Source: Lunatimonas sp. (lineage in GTDB: Bacteria > Bacteroidota > Bacteroidia > Cytophagales > Cyclobacteriaceae). Taken from it: a stretch of 64,000 nucleotides of DNA. This document shows, in pieces, positions 33,036 through 41,817 of the stretch. The DNA lies in assembly GCF_020832325.1 (NCBI RefSeq), contig NZ_JAFIEU010000032.1, forward strand, positions 1-64,000. The letters are read 5' to 3'. The number at the start of each line of letters is the position of its first letter. Positions within the stretch are counted from its first letter, which is position 1. The notes below the pieces were generated by a model, which was given only the letters and a program-made list of their open reading frames with translations, was not told the DNA's origin and made no database searches. The translations under genes were made by a program, and so were the position numbers.

Positions 33036-36000
33036 TTAATTTAATTCAAGTGTCAATTGCTGAAGATTACCTTCAAATGGGAAATCCTTTTCGTATGGTC
33101 CGATATTATCCTGTCCGCCTAAGTCACGTCCGGAACGAACACTCGGATGCAAGTCTTGGCTGAAAAGGCGTAACCCGGTTGATTCTCCAAGCAGCTGATT
33201 GTCCATATACAGTGCCGCCCTTCCTTTGGCATCCAGTGTCGCATTCACCACAAAACTGGAAGGAAGGACCTTACTACCTGAGGTGACTTTGGTTTGCTTG
33301 CCATCTTGGGAGATTTCCCATACCAAGGTATCGTCCTGCACATAAAGCGCATAGCCATTTTGCCCGTCGCCGTGAGCGACGATAACTCCTGAGATCTTTT
33401 CATCTCTTCGACCCGATACCGTTGCACCCACTCGGATCTCTTTTCCCGATACGGCAGGTGAGTGGTTTAGATAGCTTCTTCTGCCAAGTTCGTAACGTTC
33501 CGCCTCCACTCCGGCCAGAAGCCGGGCAGCCAATCCACTAATAGCTTTCCCATGTGCCGCTTCGGAAAAAGATGCTCCGTGTGCAGAAGCTGCCGCAAAC
33601 AGAGCACGTACCAACCAATCGTCTTGGGCGTGGGTATCATCCTGGGCTGCCTGTAGAAGCAGCCGACCTACGGACGGTGTTGACGGCAATTCGGCCAACT
33701 CAAGAAATGCATGCATACGGACATTCAGATCCGAATCGCGGAATACACCGGCGCTTTCAAACGTACTCAACGTAGCCTGGGTACGCGGCAACGCCGCCAT
33801 GGCTGCCTTTCTTACTCCTGCGGCGGGGTGCGTTAGGGCAGCTGTCACCGCCTTTGAGGCCTCGGCATGACTGCCGTCAAGAAATCCAAGGCCATGTAGT
33901 GTCCAGATAGCATGCAGGGCCGGGCCATTCAACCCGATTTCGTCCACGTTCCGATCATTGACCAGGCGAATAAGATCTACTGCCACCGATTTATCCTTGG
34001 ATTCGACCAACAAGCGCTGGGCGGTCATTCTCCAAAACAGATTGGTATGGGAAAGTGCGGCCAGCAATCCTTGTGTGTCCGACTTGGAAAGACTCATCGG
34101 CTTGGTGTCCGCTGCACCTTTGTAGACCACTCGGTAGATTCTCCCGTGATTGGTATCCCTTAGCTCACTGTGAAATGCATTGCCTTGCCCATGCGGTTGA
34201 TCCTCAAAGGGCAACACCATGCGGGAGGGTGCCTGCCGCTCCACAAATACATTGTGCTGTATGATAAAATTGTACCAATCGGCAATCCATACGGCACCGT
34301 CTGGGCCTACTTCGGCATGTACCGGCCCAAACCACTCGTCGGAACTGGCCAGCAGGTTCCAACCATCTTTTTCCTGAAAACCTGCACCAAGCGGCTCGAT
34401 GATTGCATTGTGGGTCAGCCTGATTGTCGGTTCATTTACAAAGGCTACACGGTTCCAGTATTCCTTTGGATAATCTCTTGCCGTATAGAAATTAATGCCT
34501 GCAGCGGAGGTAAATCCTCCTACTACATCCACCTGACGCAAATTTGGTGTCATCGAATGGGCGTCGTAGTGGCCGTCAATTTTTTGGATAGGTTGAACCT
34601 GGAAAGGAGGCTGCTTCTCTCCCTCCTTTGGACCAGGCAGTGTTCGCTGCATGTGCTTGGCCGGAACGGAGAAGTAAGCCGCGTGGGTATTATTAGCGGT
34701 AGAAATAAATACGTTGTTGTCTTCGGTAAATCCCAGTCCCCATGTGTTGTTACTGGAACTGGCCAGGTATTCAAAGTCCGAGCCGTCCGGATTGAGCCGA
34801 TAGATTCCTTGAGGAAAAGTCATCCGCTTACCGTTTACTGTACCGTTGAAACCAGAATAACCGGTTACCCCCCAGATCTTGTTGTCAAATCCATATTTGA
34901 GATTGGAAGGTCCGGCATGGGTATCGTTTTTGCCCCAACCGGTCATTATCACTTCGCGCACGTCGGCCACGTCGTCCCCGTCGGTGTCCTTCAGAAAAAC
35001 AAAATCAGGGGCCATGGAAACGATCACACCGCCATTGGCAAATACCATGCTGGTGGGAATATTCAGGCCTTCGGCAAATACCGTGAACTTATCGGCACGC
35101 CCGTCTCCATTGGTGTCCTCGCAGATTTTGATTCGGTCGTTTGCCGCCCCGTCCGTTTCTTTGAAGGTATTGGGGTAATCCACGGATTCCACGATCCATA
35201 GTCGCCCCCGCTCGTCCCAAGCCATGGCGATGGGGTTTTGAATGTCCGGTTCAGAAGCGAAGAGGCTGATTTCAAAATCCACCGGCTTTTGGATTAGCTT
35301 TTGGGATTCCTCTGCGGAAAGTGCGGACTGAATGCGCGGCACTTCATACCGCTTGGTAAAATCCGATATCGGCTCATCGTAAATGGAAACCTGTGGGATG
35401 TTCAGGGCTTTTACCAACGCAATGACTTCTTCGCCCATGGCCCATTTCACGCCATTTGCCATGAGGTCCAAAAAGCCTTGCTGCTTCCAGGTGCGTTCGT
35501 CGTGCCCAAAGGCAGTGTAGAACACTCTTCCTTTTCCTACGTTACGAACCCAAGTATACGGTTCTTTTTTACCATCTTCCTCCCTTACCATGAGTAGCTC
35601 CATATCCGGATTGATGCGCTGATGCACGTAGGTTTCGTCCCAGGTCGTAAAAGGGGTGATCCCTTTCATCACGGGATGGGAGGAGTTTACGATGGTAGCA
35701 GCAAATTCACCCTCTCCGTGGGAGGCAAACTGGCCACCAATGGTCTCGATATACCAGTCCGAGTTTTTGAAGCAGCCGGTGGCGGAATGCAGGGGGATCA
35801 GGCCTTTGCCTTCGGCCAAAAATCCTTTCAACGCATCTTCCTGTGCTTTGGGCAGCACCTCGTGATTGGCGTAGATGAGCAGCGCATCGTATTTGTTCAG
35901 GTTTTCCGGTGTTAGGTCCTCCACCTTTTCGGTGTAGGTAAGGTTGATACCCTGATTAAAGAGCGCGGTGGCAAGCCAAGGCGAGTACAATCGGGAATTA

Positions 36001-36185
36001 TGGTGTTCGCTGGGATGGCCCAAGAAAAGGAGCTCGGCGCGGCGGGGTTTTTCAGGGTTGTCGGCCGTTTGAGGATTGTGAAGCGAGGAAATGGCTCCAA
36101 CACTCAAAAAAGCAGTTAGCAACACGAAAAGGATCCATCCCCTCATTTGCGGAAGAGCTGGGACTAGATGATTTTTGGCTATCAT
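33036..36185 (-). CDS. Large exported ThuA / sorbosone-dehydrogenase-like / HEAT protein
   Basis: This 1049-residue protein has a signal (GWILFVLLTAFLSVGAIS), then a ThuA domain (about 45-260; AELLFLGHPSEHHNSRL, GLIPLHSATGCF, FYTAFGHDERTW). A PVC-type membrane-bound-dehydrogenase propeller follows (about 290-680; NPIAMAWDERGRLWIVES, DTNGDGRADKFTVFAEGLN, AGPSNLKYGFDNKIWG). HEAT-like repeats (about 700-880) and a C-terminal LamG-like lectin domain complete it. No CxxCH heme site is present, so electrons probably leave through the adjacent cupredoxin. It is the first gene of the leftward operon that ends with GH43. Confidence 0.85.
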   Translation of the reverse strand: MIAKNHLVPALPQMRGWILFVLLTAFLSVGAISSLHNPQTADNPEKPRRAELLFLGHPSEHHNSRLYSPWLATALFNQGINLTYTEKVEDLTPENLNKYDALLIYANHEVLPKAQEDALKGFLAEGKGLIPLHSATGCFKNSDWYIETIGGQFASHGEGEFAATIVNSSHPVMKGITPFTTWDETYVHQRINPDMELLMVREEDGKKEPYTWVRNVGKGRVFYTAFGHDERTWKQQGFLDLMANGVKWAMGEEVIALVKALNIPQVSIYDEPISDFTKRYEVPRIQSALSAEESQKLIQKPVDFEISLFASEPDIQNPIAMAWDERGRLWIVESVDYPNTFKETDGAANDRIKICEDTNGDGRADKFTVFAEGLNIPTSMVFANGGVIVSMAPDFVFLKDTDGDDVADVREVIMTGWGKNDTHAGPSNLKYGFDNKIWGVTGYSGFNGTVNGKRMTFPQGIYRLNPDGSDFEYLASSSNNTWGLGFTEDNNVFISTANNTHAAYFSVPAKHMQRTLPGPKEGEKQPPFQVQPIQKIDGHYDAHSMTPNLRQVDVVGGFTSAAGINFYTARDYPKEYWNRVAFVNEPTIRLTHNAIIEPLGAGFQEKDGWNLLASSDEWFGPVHAEVGPDGAVWIADWYNFIIQHNVFVERQAPSRMVLPFEDQPHGQGNAFHSELRDTNHGRIYRVVYKGAADTKPMSLSKSDTQGLLAALSHTNLFWRMTAQRLLVESKDKSVAVDLIRLVNDRNVDEIGLNGPALHAIWTLHGLGFLDGSHAEASKAVTAALTHPAAGVRKAAMAALPRTQATLSTFESAGVFRDSDLNVRMHAFLELAELPSTPSVGRLLLQAAQDDTHAQDDWLVRALFAAASAHGASFSEAAHGKAISGLAARLLAGVEAERYELGRRSYLNHSPAVSGKEIRVGATVSGRRDEKISGVIVAHGDGQNGYALYVQDDTLVWEISQDGKQTKVTSGSKVLPSSFVVNATLDAKGRAALYMDNQLLGESTGLRLFSQDLHPSVRSGRDLGGQDNIGPYEKDFPFEGNLQQLTLELN

Positions 36186-36390
36186 GGGGTTACCAAGGGT
36201 GGTTTATGGGTTTAATTTCTTTACCGTAATATTCTGTGAGGTTAAAGATGCAATATCTTCAACCGATATACAAGCAGCCAATCGGATGTTTTGAAATGTA
36301 CGGAAACTGACAAACTTAACCTCTTGGAACCTAAACTACCAAAGCGTTTTTTACGGTAGCCAAAATACAGGGAGGAGTGGTTGCCGCCGG

Positions 36391-36819
36391 CTAGGCTACA
36401 AGCACTATCTGTGAAACCAATTCGGTGACGTCGCTTTCAAAAAGGGTATAGCCCTTTTTCTTGCTTTGCCGGTCAATGCTTGTGTCGTTTTATAAAAACC
36501 AATCCAGAAACTTCATCGCCTTATTATTGGGAAACCTTTTGGCGAGAGCTATAACTCCATCACTATCCAGCATATCTGCAAGACGCTTTTTGCCATCTGG
36601 TGCTAAAAATTTAAACTGGGTAGTGACACTAACCACTTCATTATTTTCTTTTTTAAACTTTGCTTTCAGGTACTTCCAGTAGTTTCGGACTTTCGTATAA
36701 TCGGGTTCATCATTAAGTACACCAATAATATCCAATACACTAAACCACCATTTGGAACCTTCATCGTCCCAAACGGCCCGTACCTCACGGTCATCAAAAA
36801 AACGGATGGATAGTTTCAT
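36391..36819 (-). pseudogene. Broken BRO-N / Fic-type gene with in-frame stop
   Basis: The first 109 codons (IRFFDDREVRAVWDDEGSKWWFSVLDIIGVL ... KFLDWFL) match a BRO-N-like DNA-binding domain. A TAA at 36490-36492 interrupts the frame. The same frame then continues for 32 codons with NDTSIDRQSKKKGYTLFES, the linker normally joining this domain to a Fic-type domain, before diverging and stopping at 36391. The Fic/filamentation domain is missing. This is a nonsense-mutated and truncated accessory gene, typical of mobile or defence islands. Confidence 0.65.
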
Positions 36820-36837
36820 GTTTTCCTGTAGCTCTTA

Positions 36838-38307
36838 TTATTCTTTGATATAGTAACCACCTGTTTTTGTCATAAATCTCTCTGATACTTTGTAACCTCC
36901 GGCTCTCTTTGAACCTTTATACTCAATAACTCCAAGTCGTTTGAGAAGAGAAATATGACGTTCTAAGGTCTTATAAGACTTGTCCAACTTCTCCGCAATT
37001 TCAGAAGCTCTCAGACTTTTTTCAGTCAGTATCAGTAAAACTATTTGAATCATTGATTCCATTACTCGTCCGGTTATTCCCTCTATTAATCCCTCGCTTA
37101 TTCCCTCACCTGCCAACTTAGTTATTCCCTCAGTTATTCCCTCAAATTGATGTTTAACATCTGGAAAAGTTAATTCTAAAATATTGTTGGCATTTTTCCA
37201 CCTAGGAATCTTAAAACCTTCTTCCTTACAGTTTCTTATCATACGGAGCGTACCCGTACCCAACATTTCAATTAAATTGTTATAAAAACACATCTGAGCA
37301 ATGTCAGGATTACGAAGTATTGAATTATGTTCCGTTTTCAAATCATTTACAGTCATATTATTTTGAAGCCCACCATAGTTCCTTACAACTAATCGGTCTG
37401 AAAATAATTCTATGACCAAAAAAGACTGGCTAGCACCATACTCTCTGTGTACTATTGCATTAAGTAAGCCTTCACGCAATGCTTTCTCCGGATATCTCTT
37501 TTTTTCTGTTCTATAAACACCCTCGATTACATTTTCTTTACCGATAAAAGTGTCGAAATCCGACAAAATTTTCCTGACATTACTAAATAGATTTCCATTA
37601 TAAATCTTGTTCTCTTTAAAACTATCACCCGATGTTGTTCCTGGATGTACCACAAACTTAATAATTGACTGAGGAATAAATTGAGTTGGGTTTTTCCCAA
37701 ACAAAATCATACAGGCATTGGTAATATTGCCATTTACAATAAGGCCACGACTTATTAAAAATTTCTCCGAATTGCTGAAATCTTCATTGGAACTATAGTT
37801 CCTATACGTATTGATTGAGTTCTGAACTTCATCAATATCTAAATCATCAAGGCTAGCGCCCAATACTGCCTGTCGCTCCCATCTTTGCTCTGACTCTACC
37901 TGTTGGTCTAACAATGCGGAAATTGATTTACCAGAGCTGGTTCTGGTCTGAGAACCCTGCCGGATATAAATGGTGTTATTAAAATAATATGGTTTTTCAG
38001 CCCCTTCCCAAACCGAAATTAACATTACATTCTTTTTCTTGTAAGGGAAAATGTTTGCGAAAATCGGCGCGATGGGTCTGATTTCTTGAATCAAGAAGTT
38101 CATTATTTTCATTTTAGTAGACTCATCAATTCCAATTTCAGAAACCGATTTATCTTCATTTACTCCAATTACCAAATCACCTCCTTTGGTATTAATAAAT
38201 GACGTGATTACTTTGGATATGGCATCATAATCAATACCTGCCTTTAACTCAAGACGCTCCCCTTCAGGTTGATCTAATAAATTCTTTATGATAAAGCTAT
38301 CTTCCAT
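36838..38307 (-). CDS. AlbA_2 (Schlafen-like) / ATPase / winged-helix protein
   Basis: The protein is 489 residues. The N-terminal AlbA_2 domain (about 10-130) reads EGERLELKAGIDYDAISKVI and NTKGGDLVIGVNED. A GHKL-type ATPase region follows (about 275-390; LREGLLNAIVHREYGASQ, LVVRNYGGL, LGTGTLRMIRNC). A low-complexity EGI-repeat hinge (about 388-415) leads to a winged helix-turn-helix (RASEIAEKLDKSYKTLERHISLLKRLGV). These proteins act as regulators or accessory defence factors. The start overlaps the DUF4062 gene end by 11 bp, so the two form a pair. Confidence 0.85.
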   Translation of the reverse strand: MEDSFIIKNLLDQPEGERLELKAGIDYDAISKVITSFINTKGGDLVIGVNEDKSVSEIGIDESTKMKIMNFLIQEIRPIAPIFANIFPYKKKNVMLISVWEGAEKPYYFNNTIYIRQGSQTRTSSGKSISALLDQQVESEQRWERQAVLGASLDDLDIDEVQNSINTYRNYSSNEDFSNSEKFLISRGLIVNGNITNACMILFGKNPTQFIPQSIIKFVVHPGTTSGDSFKENKIYNGNLFSNVRKILSDFDTFIGKENVIEGVYRTEKKRYPEKALREGLLNAIVHREYGASQSFLVIELFSDRLVVRNYGGLQNNMTVNDLKTEHNSILRNPDIAQMCFYNNLIEMLGTGTLRMIRNCKEEGFKIPRWKNANNILELTFPDVKHQFEGITEGITKLAGEGISEGLIEGITGRVMESMIQIVLLILTEKSLRASEIAEKLDKSYKTLERHISLLKRLGVIEYKGSKRAGGYKVSERFMTKTGGYYIKE

Positions 38308-39244
38308 TTCGCGTTCCCTTTAGAAGTGATTCAATAAATTCAGAGTCTTGAAACTGGGTCTGAATATACCTTTGGGCTTCTGCCATTACCAGAAACTCCT
38401 GTGCCCAGTTACCATTCCTCATTGCCACATTAATTCCATGATCCATTATCACAAAACTGTATAGGTCGATTGTTCTAGGATCGATGTCTTTATTTGACTT
38501 AAGAATATTTCTATTTTTTACCTTTCCTTCTTGCTTCTCTTCATAGGTCACTTTGACTTCAATGTGTTCAAGAATTTTTGAACAAAAATCCACATCCCGA
38601 TGCACATAAAACCACCTCGGTTTTTCAAGATCAATTGCTTTTCTGATTTCTTCAAAGGTTATGTTTTTATCCTCTACCTTTACCGCATCTTTGTTTCTGA
38701 TATTTCCTGTTCCGTAGTAAGGACGAACAATACCAATAAACAAATCTGTATTCACAACCGAATTTATGCAGTTTTCTAAGTTTGAAAGTTTTGGATTGAC
38801 TTTGATACTTCCATAGTAGGAATTTAAAATCCTAAAATTCTTCAATTCGAGGTCTGAAATGATTTTCGAGAGTTGATCTTCAAAACCATACACAGTCGAA
38901 GCCAGCATTAATTCCTGAGCTTTCTTATGCTTTTTACCTTCAACGATGTTTTGATTCACTTTATCTAAAAAAGTTGAAAGCCTGAAAAAATCTGTAAGCA
39001 CTATATGATTACGTTTTTTGTAACTTTTGCTTTTAATCTCGTTGTAGATGTCTACAGTCCGAATATCAAAAACATTCTTATTGGATGACTGCGTTACTCC
39101 GTCTTTCAAAACTAAATCATTGAGCAAATGCCTGGTGAAAGTAACATTGCGATGTACAGCATACCAATAGGGTATTCCCAATTCAATAGCTTTTTCAATT
39201 TCCATGAGTGGGATATTTTCCTCTGTGGCAACAGATATGCTCAT
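38297..39244 (-). CDS. DUF4062-type protein, downstream portion of a split gene
   Basis: This 315-residue frame contains the second half of one DUF4062-like unit (EIEKAIELGIPYWYAVHRNVTF) and then a complete second unit (FRILNSYYGSIKVNPKLSNLENC, TDLFIGIVRPYYGTG, EEIRKAIDLEKPRWFYVHRDVDF). DUF4062 domains are nucleoside-deoxyribosyltransferase-like folds found at the N terminus of NTPase and signalling proteins. The missing front half is encoded just upstream in another frame, the two meeting at an A7 run with an ATGA overlap. It is followed by the AlbA_2 gene. Confidence 0.65.
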   Translation of the reverse strand: MSISVATEENIPLMEIEKAIELGIPYWYAVHRNVTFTRHLLNDLVLKDGVTQSSNKNVFDIRTVDIYNEIKSKSYKKRNHIVLTDFFRLSTFLDKVNQNIVEGKKHKKAQELMLASTVYGFEDQLSKIISDLELKNFRILNSYYGSIKVNPKLSNLENCINSVVNTDLFIGIVRPYYGTGNIRNKDAVKVEDKNITFEEIRKAIDLEKPRWFYVHRDVDFCSKILEHIEVKVTYEEKQEGKVKNRNILKSNKDIDPRTIDLYSFVIMDHGINVAMRNGNWAQEFLVMAEAQRYIQTQFQDSEFIESLLKGTRNGR

Positions 39245-39450
39245 TTTTTTGGATTAATCAAACCCAAAAACAAATCACATTTTTCTAGCTTGGATAAATG
39301 ATTTTCCAAACTGAACCTTGCCCCAGCCTTATTTATTAGGTCTTGATTATAAATTATTTCATAGTTGGGCAAAAATGATATTATCTGCCCCAAATCCCGA
39401 GGAAGTAAATCTGTGGCACTCAACCATATTTTCAGCTTTCTTTTTTTCAT
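39241..39450 (-). CDS. DUF4062-type protein, N-terminal portion of a split gene
   Basis: This 69-residue frame (KLKIWLSATDLLPRDLGQII ... KLEKCDLFLGLINPKK) is the first half of a DUF4062-like unit and stops at TGA directly after AAAAAAA. A one-base shift at that run would join it in sense to the downstream frame (next residues MSISVATEEN). Either the gene carries an indel, or the run allows ribosomal slippage, or the ATGA overlap supports reinitiation. As a separate 69-residue protein it would lack half its fold. Confidence 0.55.
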   Translation of the reverse strand: MKKRKLKIWLSATDLLPRDLGQIISFLPNYEIIYNQDLINKAGARFSLENHLSKLEKCDLFLGLINPKK

Positions 39451-39465
39451 TTCAAAAAATTCAGA

Positions 39466-39579
39466 CTAAGATTCCAATATCACCTTCAAGATCTCCGGAC
39501 TCCTTTCCTTAAACATCCCCATACGCTTCACCACCTCATTTTCCGGATCGGTCCACTTGGCATGCAGCTGATTGATCAC
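39466..39579 (-). pseudogene. Possible C-terminal coding remnant at the island edge
   Basis: A minus-strand frame of 37 codons ([20 protein letters not shown] ... [11 protein letters not shown], then TAG) has protein-like composition but an in-frame TGA just upstream and no start codon. It looks like the tail of a lost gene left at the boundary between the AT-rich island and the rpsA leader. Family not recognised. Confidence 0.25.
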
Positions 39580-39872
39580 TTTTTTTCAGCATCTTTACAA
39601 GCCATTTTTATCAAATTTACCCAACCTTTCTGGAATCCAAAGGAATCCGCATGCCAAATTCAGTAACTTAAAATCTAAGGCCAACGAAAACTAGTCTGCC
39701 AATTTCCACCTCAAAGTTATTATCTGAAGTTCTCCGTATACGATCCCCTACGGACAATACCGCACTGATATGGCAAAAAGTTAAAACAGAACAAGCTCCA
39801 TCCTCATTTATCAACTGCATACAATCCCCTAACTTTTTGTCCCTAAGCTATTTCGATTCCTGAAAATAATTG

Positions 39873-39880
39873 TAAATTTG
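39873..39880 (+). promoter_or_regulatory. Bacteroidota -7 element for rpsA
   Basis: TAAATTTG fits the TAnnTTTG consensus, with a TTTCG about 17 bp upstream (39851-39855) as a weak -33 element. It predicts transcription starting near 39887 and an rpsA leader of about 95 bases. The rest of 39580-39870 shows no gene I can support. Confidence 0.5.
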
Positions 39881-39933
39881 CAGTCCGTTCGGGTGAGCGG
39901 CCCTTTATCGGGAATCTAAAACAACTAAAACCC

Positions 39934-39970
39934 TCAACCTGAAGACCCTAGGGTTGTTGATTTTCAGGGT
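39934..39970 (+). promoter_or_regulatory. Hairpin-rich rpsA 5' leader
   Basis: Immediately before the rpsA ribosome-binding region, ACCCTAGGGT (39945-39954) is a palindrome nested inside CCTGAA (39938-39943) and TTCAGG (39963-39968). An alternative pairing TCAAC/GTTGA (39934-39938 with 39956-39960) is also possible. Competing structures just upstream of the start would suit autoregulation of S1 translation. That role is inference. Confidence 0.35.
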
Positions 39971-39981
39971 CATTGCGTATT

Positions 39982-41760
39982 ATGCCAAACAACGAAGATT
40001 TTAACTGGGACAAGTACGAAACCAAAGGATTTGGTGAAGGCTATACCCAAGCAGAGCGTGCCGAAATGGAGAAGCTCTACGACAAAACCCTCAACGAGAT
40101 CACCGAGAAGGAGGTCATCACGGGCACCGTCGTAGGCATCAACGACAAGGATGTCATCATCAACATCGGCTTTAAGTCCGACGGATTGGTACCCTTGAGT
40201 GAATTCCGCGACCTGGAAGACCTCAAAATAGGTGACGAAGTGGAACTGTTTATCGAAGAACAGGAAAACTCCCTGGGACAGCTTGTGCTTTCCCGCAAAA
40301 AAGCCAAAATGGTGAAAGCCTGGCAACTGATCGAAGACGCGTTGGAATTTGACAACGTGATCGAAGGATTGGTGAAAAGAAGAACCAAAGGTGGTCTGAT
40401 CGTAGACATCTACGGTGTGGAAGCCTTCTTGCCAGGATCTCAGATAGACGTGAAACCGATCCGCGATTTCGACATCTATGTGGGTAAGAAAATGGAAGTG
40501 AAAGTGGTGAAAATCAACCACGCTAACGATAACGTAGTCGTTTCACACAAAGTCCTGATCGAAAAAGATCTGGAAAAACAAAAAGCAGAAATCCTCAACA
40601 ACCTGGAAAAAGGTCAGGTGTTGGAAGGAGTGATCAAAAACATGACCAACTTCGGTGTGTTCATCGACTTGGGTGGTGTAGACGGACTTCTGCATATCAC
40701 CGACATCTCTTGGGGACGTATCAACCATCCCGAAGAAGTGCTTAACCTGGACGACAAAGTTCAGATTGTGGTACTTGACTTCGACGATGACAAGAAGCGT
40801 ATCTCCCTCGGCATGAAGCAGCTTACTCCGCATCCATGGGATTCGCTTTCTGCTAACCTAGAAGTAGGTTCCAAAGTGGAAGGCAAGATCGTGAACGTGG
40901 CAGATTATGGCGCATTCTTGGAATTGGCTCCCGGTGTAGAAGGATTGATCCACGTGTCCGAAATGTCCTGGTCTCAGCACCTGCGCAACCCTGCCGACTT
41001 TGTAAAAGTAGGTGACGAAATCGTTGCAGTGGTACTTACCTTGGACAAAGACGACCGAAAAATGTCCCTTGGTATCAAGCAGCTTACCGAGGATCCTTGG
41101 ACCAAGCAGGAGATGGCAGCAAAATATGCTGTAGGAACCAAGCACAAAGGCATCGTAAGAAACCTGACCAACTTCGGACTGTTCTTGGAACTGGAAGAAG
41201 GAATCGACGGTTTAGTGCACGTGTCGGACCTGTCATGGACCAAGAAAATCAAACACCCTTCCGAATTCGTGAAAGTAAACGAAGAATTGGACGTAGTGGT
41301 ATTGGAACTGGATCTGGACAACAGAAGATTGGCATTGGGTCACAAGCAACTCGAAGAAAACCCTTGGGATACCTTCGAGAGCGTATTCCCTGTAGGCTCT
41401 GACCACAAGTGTACCATCATCTCTAAAAACGACAAAGGAGCTATCCTTGAACTTCCCTATGGTTTGGAGGGCTTTGCCACCACCAAAAACCTGGAGAAGG
41501 AAGACGGTTCTCAAGCAGAAGCTAGCGAGGCCCTAGACTTCAAAGTGATCGAGTTTTCCAAAGATGACAAGCGTATTGTGCTTTCGCACACGGCTACCTT
41601 TAAGGAAGATGCTTCACTGAAAGGCAAGAAAGCGCCTGCGAAGAAGAAACCAACGGGAACCGAATCCGCTGCGCCAGCAGCAGAAAAATCTACCCTTGGT
41701 GATTTGGATGCCTTGTCTGCTTTGAAAGAAAAGATGGACGAAGAAGCAAATAAAAAATAA
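39982..41760 (+). CDS. rpsA: 30S ribosomal protein S1
   Basis: The protein is 592 residues from the ATG at 39982; a longer reading would need a TTG at 39973. Six S1 RNA-binding domains are visible in order. Their cores are IINIGFKSDGLVPLSEF, LIVDIYGVEAFLPGS, GVFIDLGGVDGLLHITDISW, GAFLELAPGVEGLIHVSEMSW, GLFLELEEGIDGLVHVSDLSW and a divergent GAILELPYGLEGFATT. A Lys/Ala-rich tail with KKAPAKKKPTG ends the protein. S1 binds mRNA on the small ribosomal subunit during initiation. It is monocistronic, with its own promoter and strong terminator. Confidence 0.97.
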   Translation: MPNNEDFNWDKYETKGFGEGYTQAERAEMEKLYDKTLNEITEKEVITGTVVGINDKDVIINIGFKSDGLVPLSEFRDLEDLKIGDEVELFIEEQENSLGQLVLSRKKAKMVKAWQLIEDALEFDNVIEGLVKRRTKGGLIVDIYGVEAFLPGSQIDVKPIRDFDIYVGKKMEVKVVKINHANDNVVVSHKVLIEKDLEKQKAEILNNLEKGQVLEGVIKNMTNFGVFIDLGGVDGLLHITDISWGRINHPEEVLNLDDKVQIVVLDFDDDKKRISLGMKQLTPHPWDSLSANLEVGSKVEGKIVNVADYGAFLELAPGVEGLIHVSEMSWSQHLRNPADFVKVGDEIVAVVLTLDKDDRKMSLGIKQLTEDPWTKQEMAAKYAVGTKHKGIVRNLTNFGLFLELEEGIDGLVHVSDLSWTKKIKHPSEFVKVNEELDVVVLELDLDNRRLALGHKQLEENPWDTFESVFPVGSDHKCTIISKNDKGAILELPYGLEGFATTKNLEKEDGSQAEASEALDFKVIEFSKDDKRIVLSHTATFKEDASLKGKKAPAKKKPTGTESAAPAAEKSTLGDLDALSALKEKMDEEANKK

Positions 41761-41782
41761 GTACATACGCTTATTCTATTAG

Positions 41783-41817
41783 AAGCGCTGAAGGGAAATC
41801 CTTCAGCGCTTTTTTTT
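41783..41817 (+). terminator. Rho-independent terminator of rpsA, overlapping the convergent gene's stop
   Basis: AAGCGCTGAAGG (41783-41794) and CCTTCAGCGCTT (41800-41811) form a perfect 12-bp stem with a 5-base loop, followed by a T run. The right arm contains the stop codon (41803-41805) of the convergent phosphoesterase gene, and the T run encodes that protein's terminal KKK. Confidence 0.9.

Noticed and set aside
34170-35201. Long + strand ORF (343 codons) opposite the ThuA/dehydrogenase gene
   Set aside because: It is fully antisense to a well-supported 1049-residue protein with clear domains; no motif in the antisense frame.
39970-40521. Minus-strand 183-residue His/Phe-rich ORF inside rpsA
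   Set aside because: It is antisense to the first S1 domains; its odd composition reflects complementing Asp/Glu/Lys-rich coding sequence.
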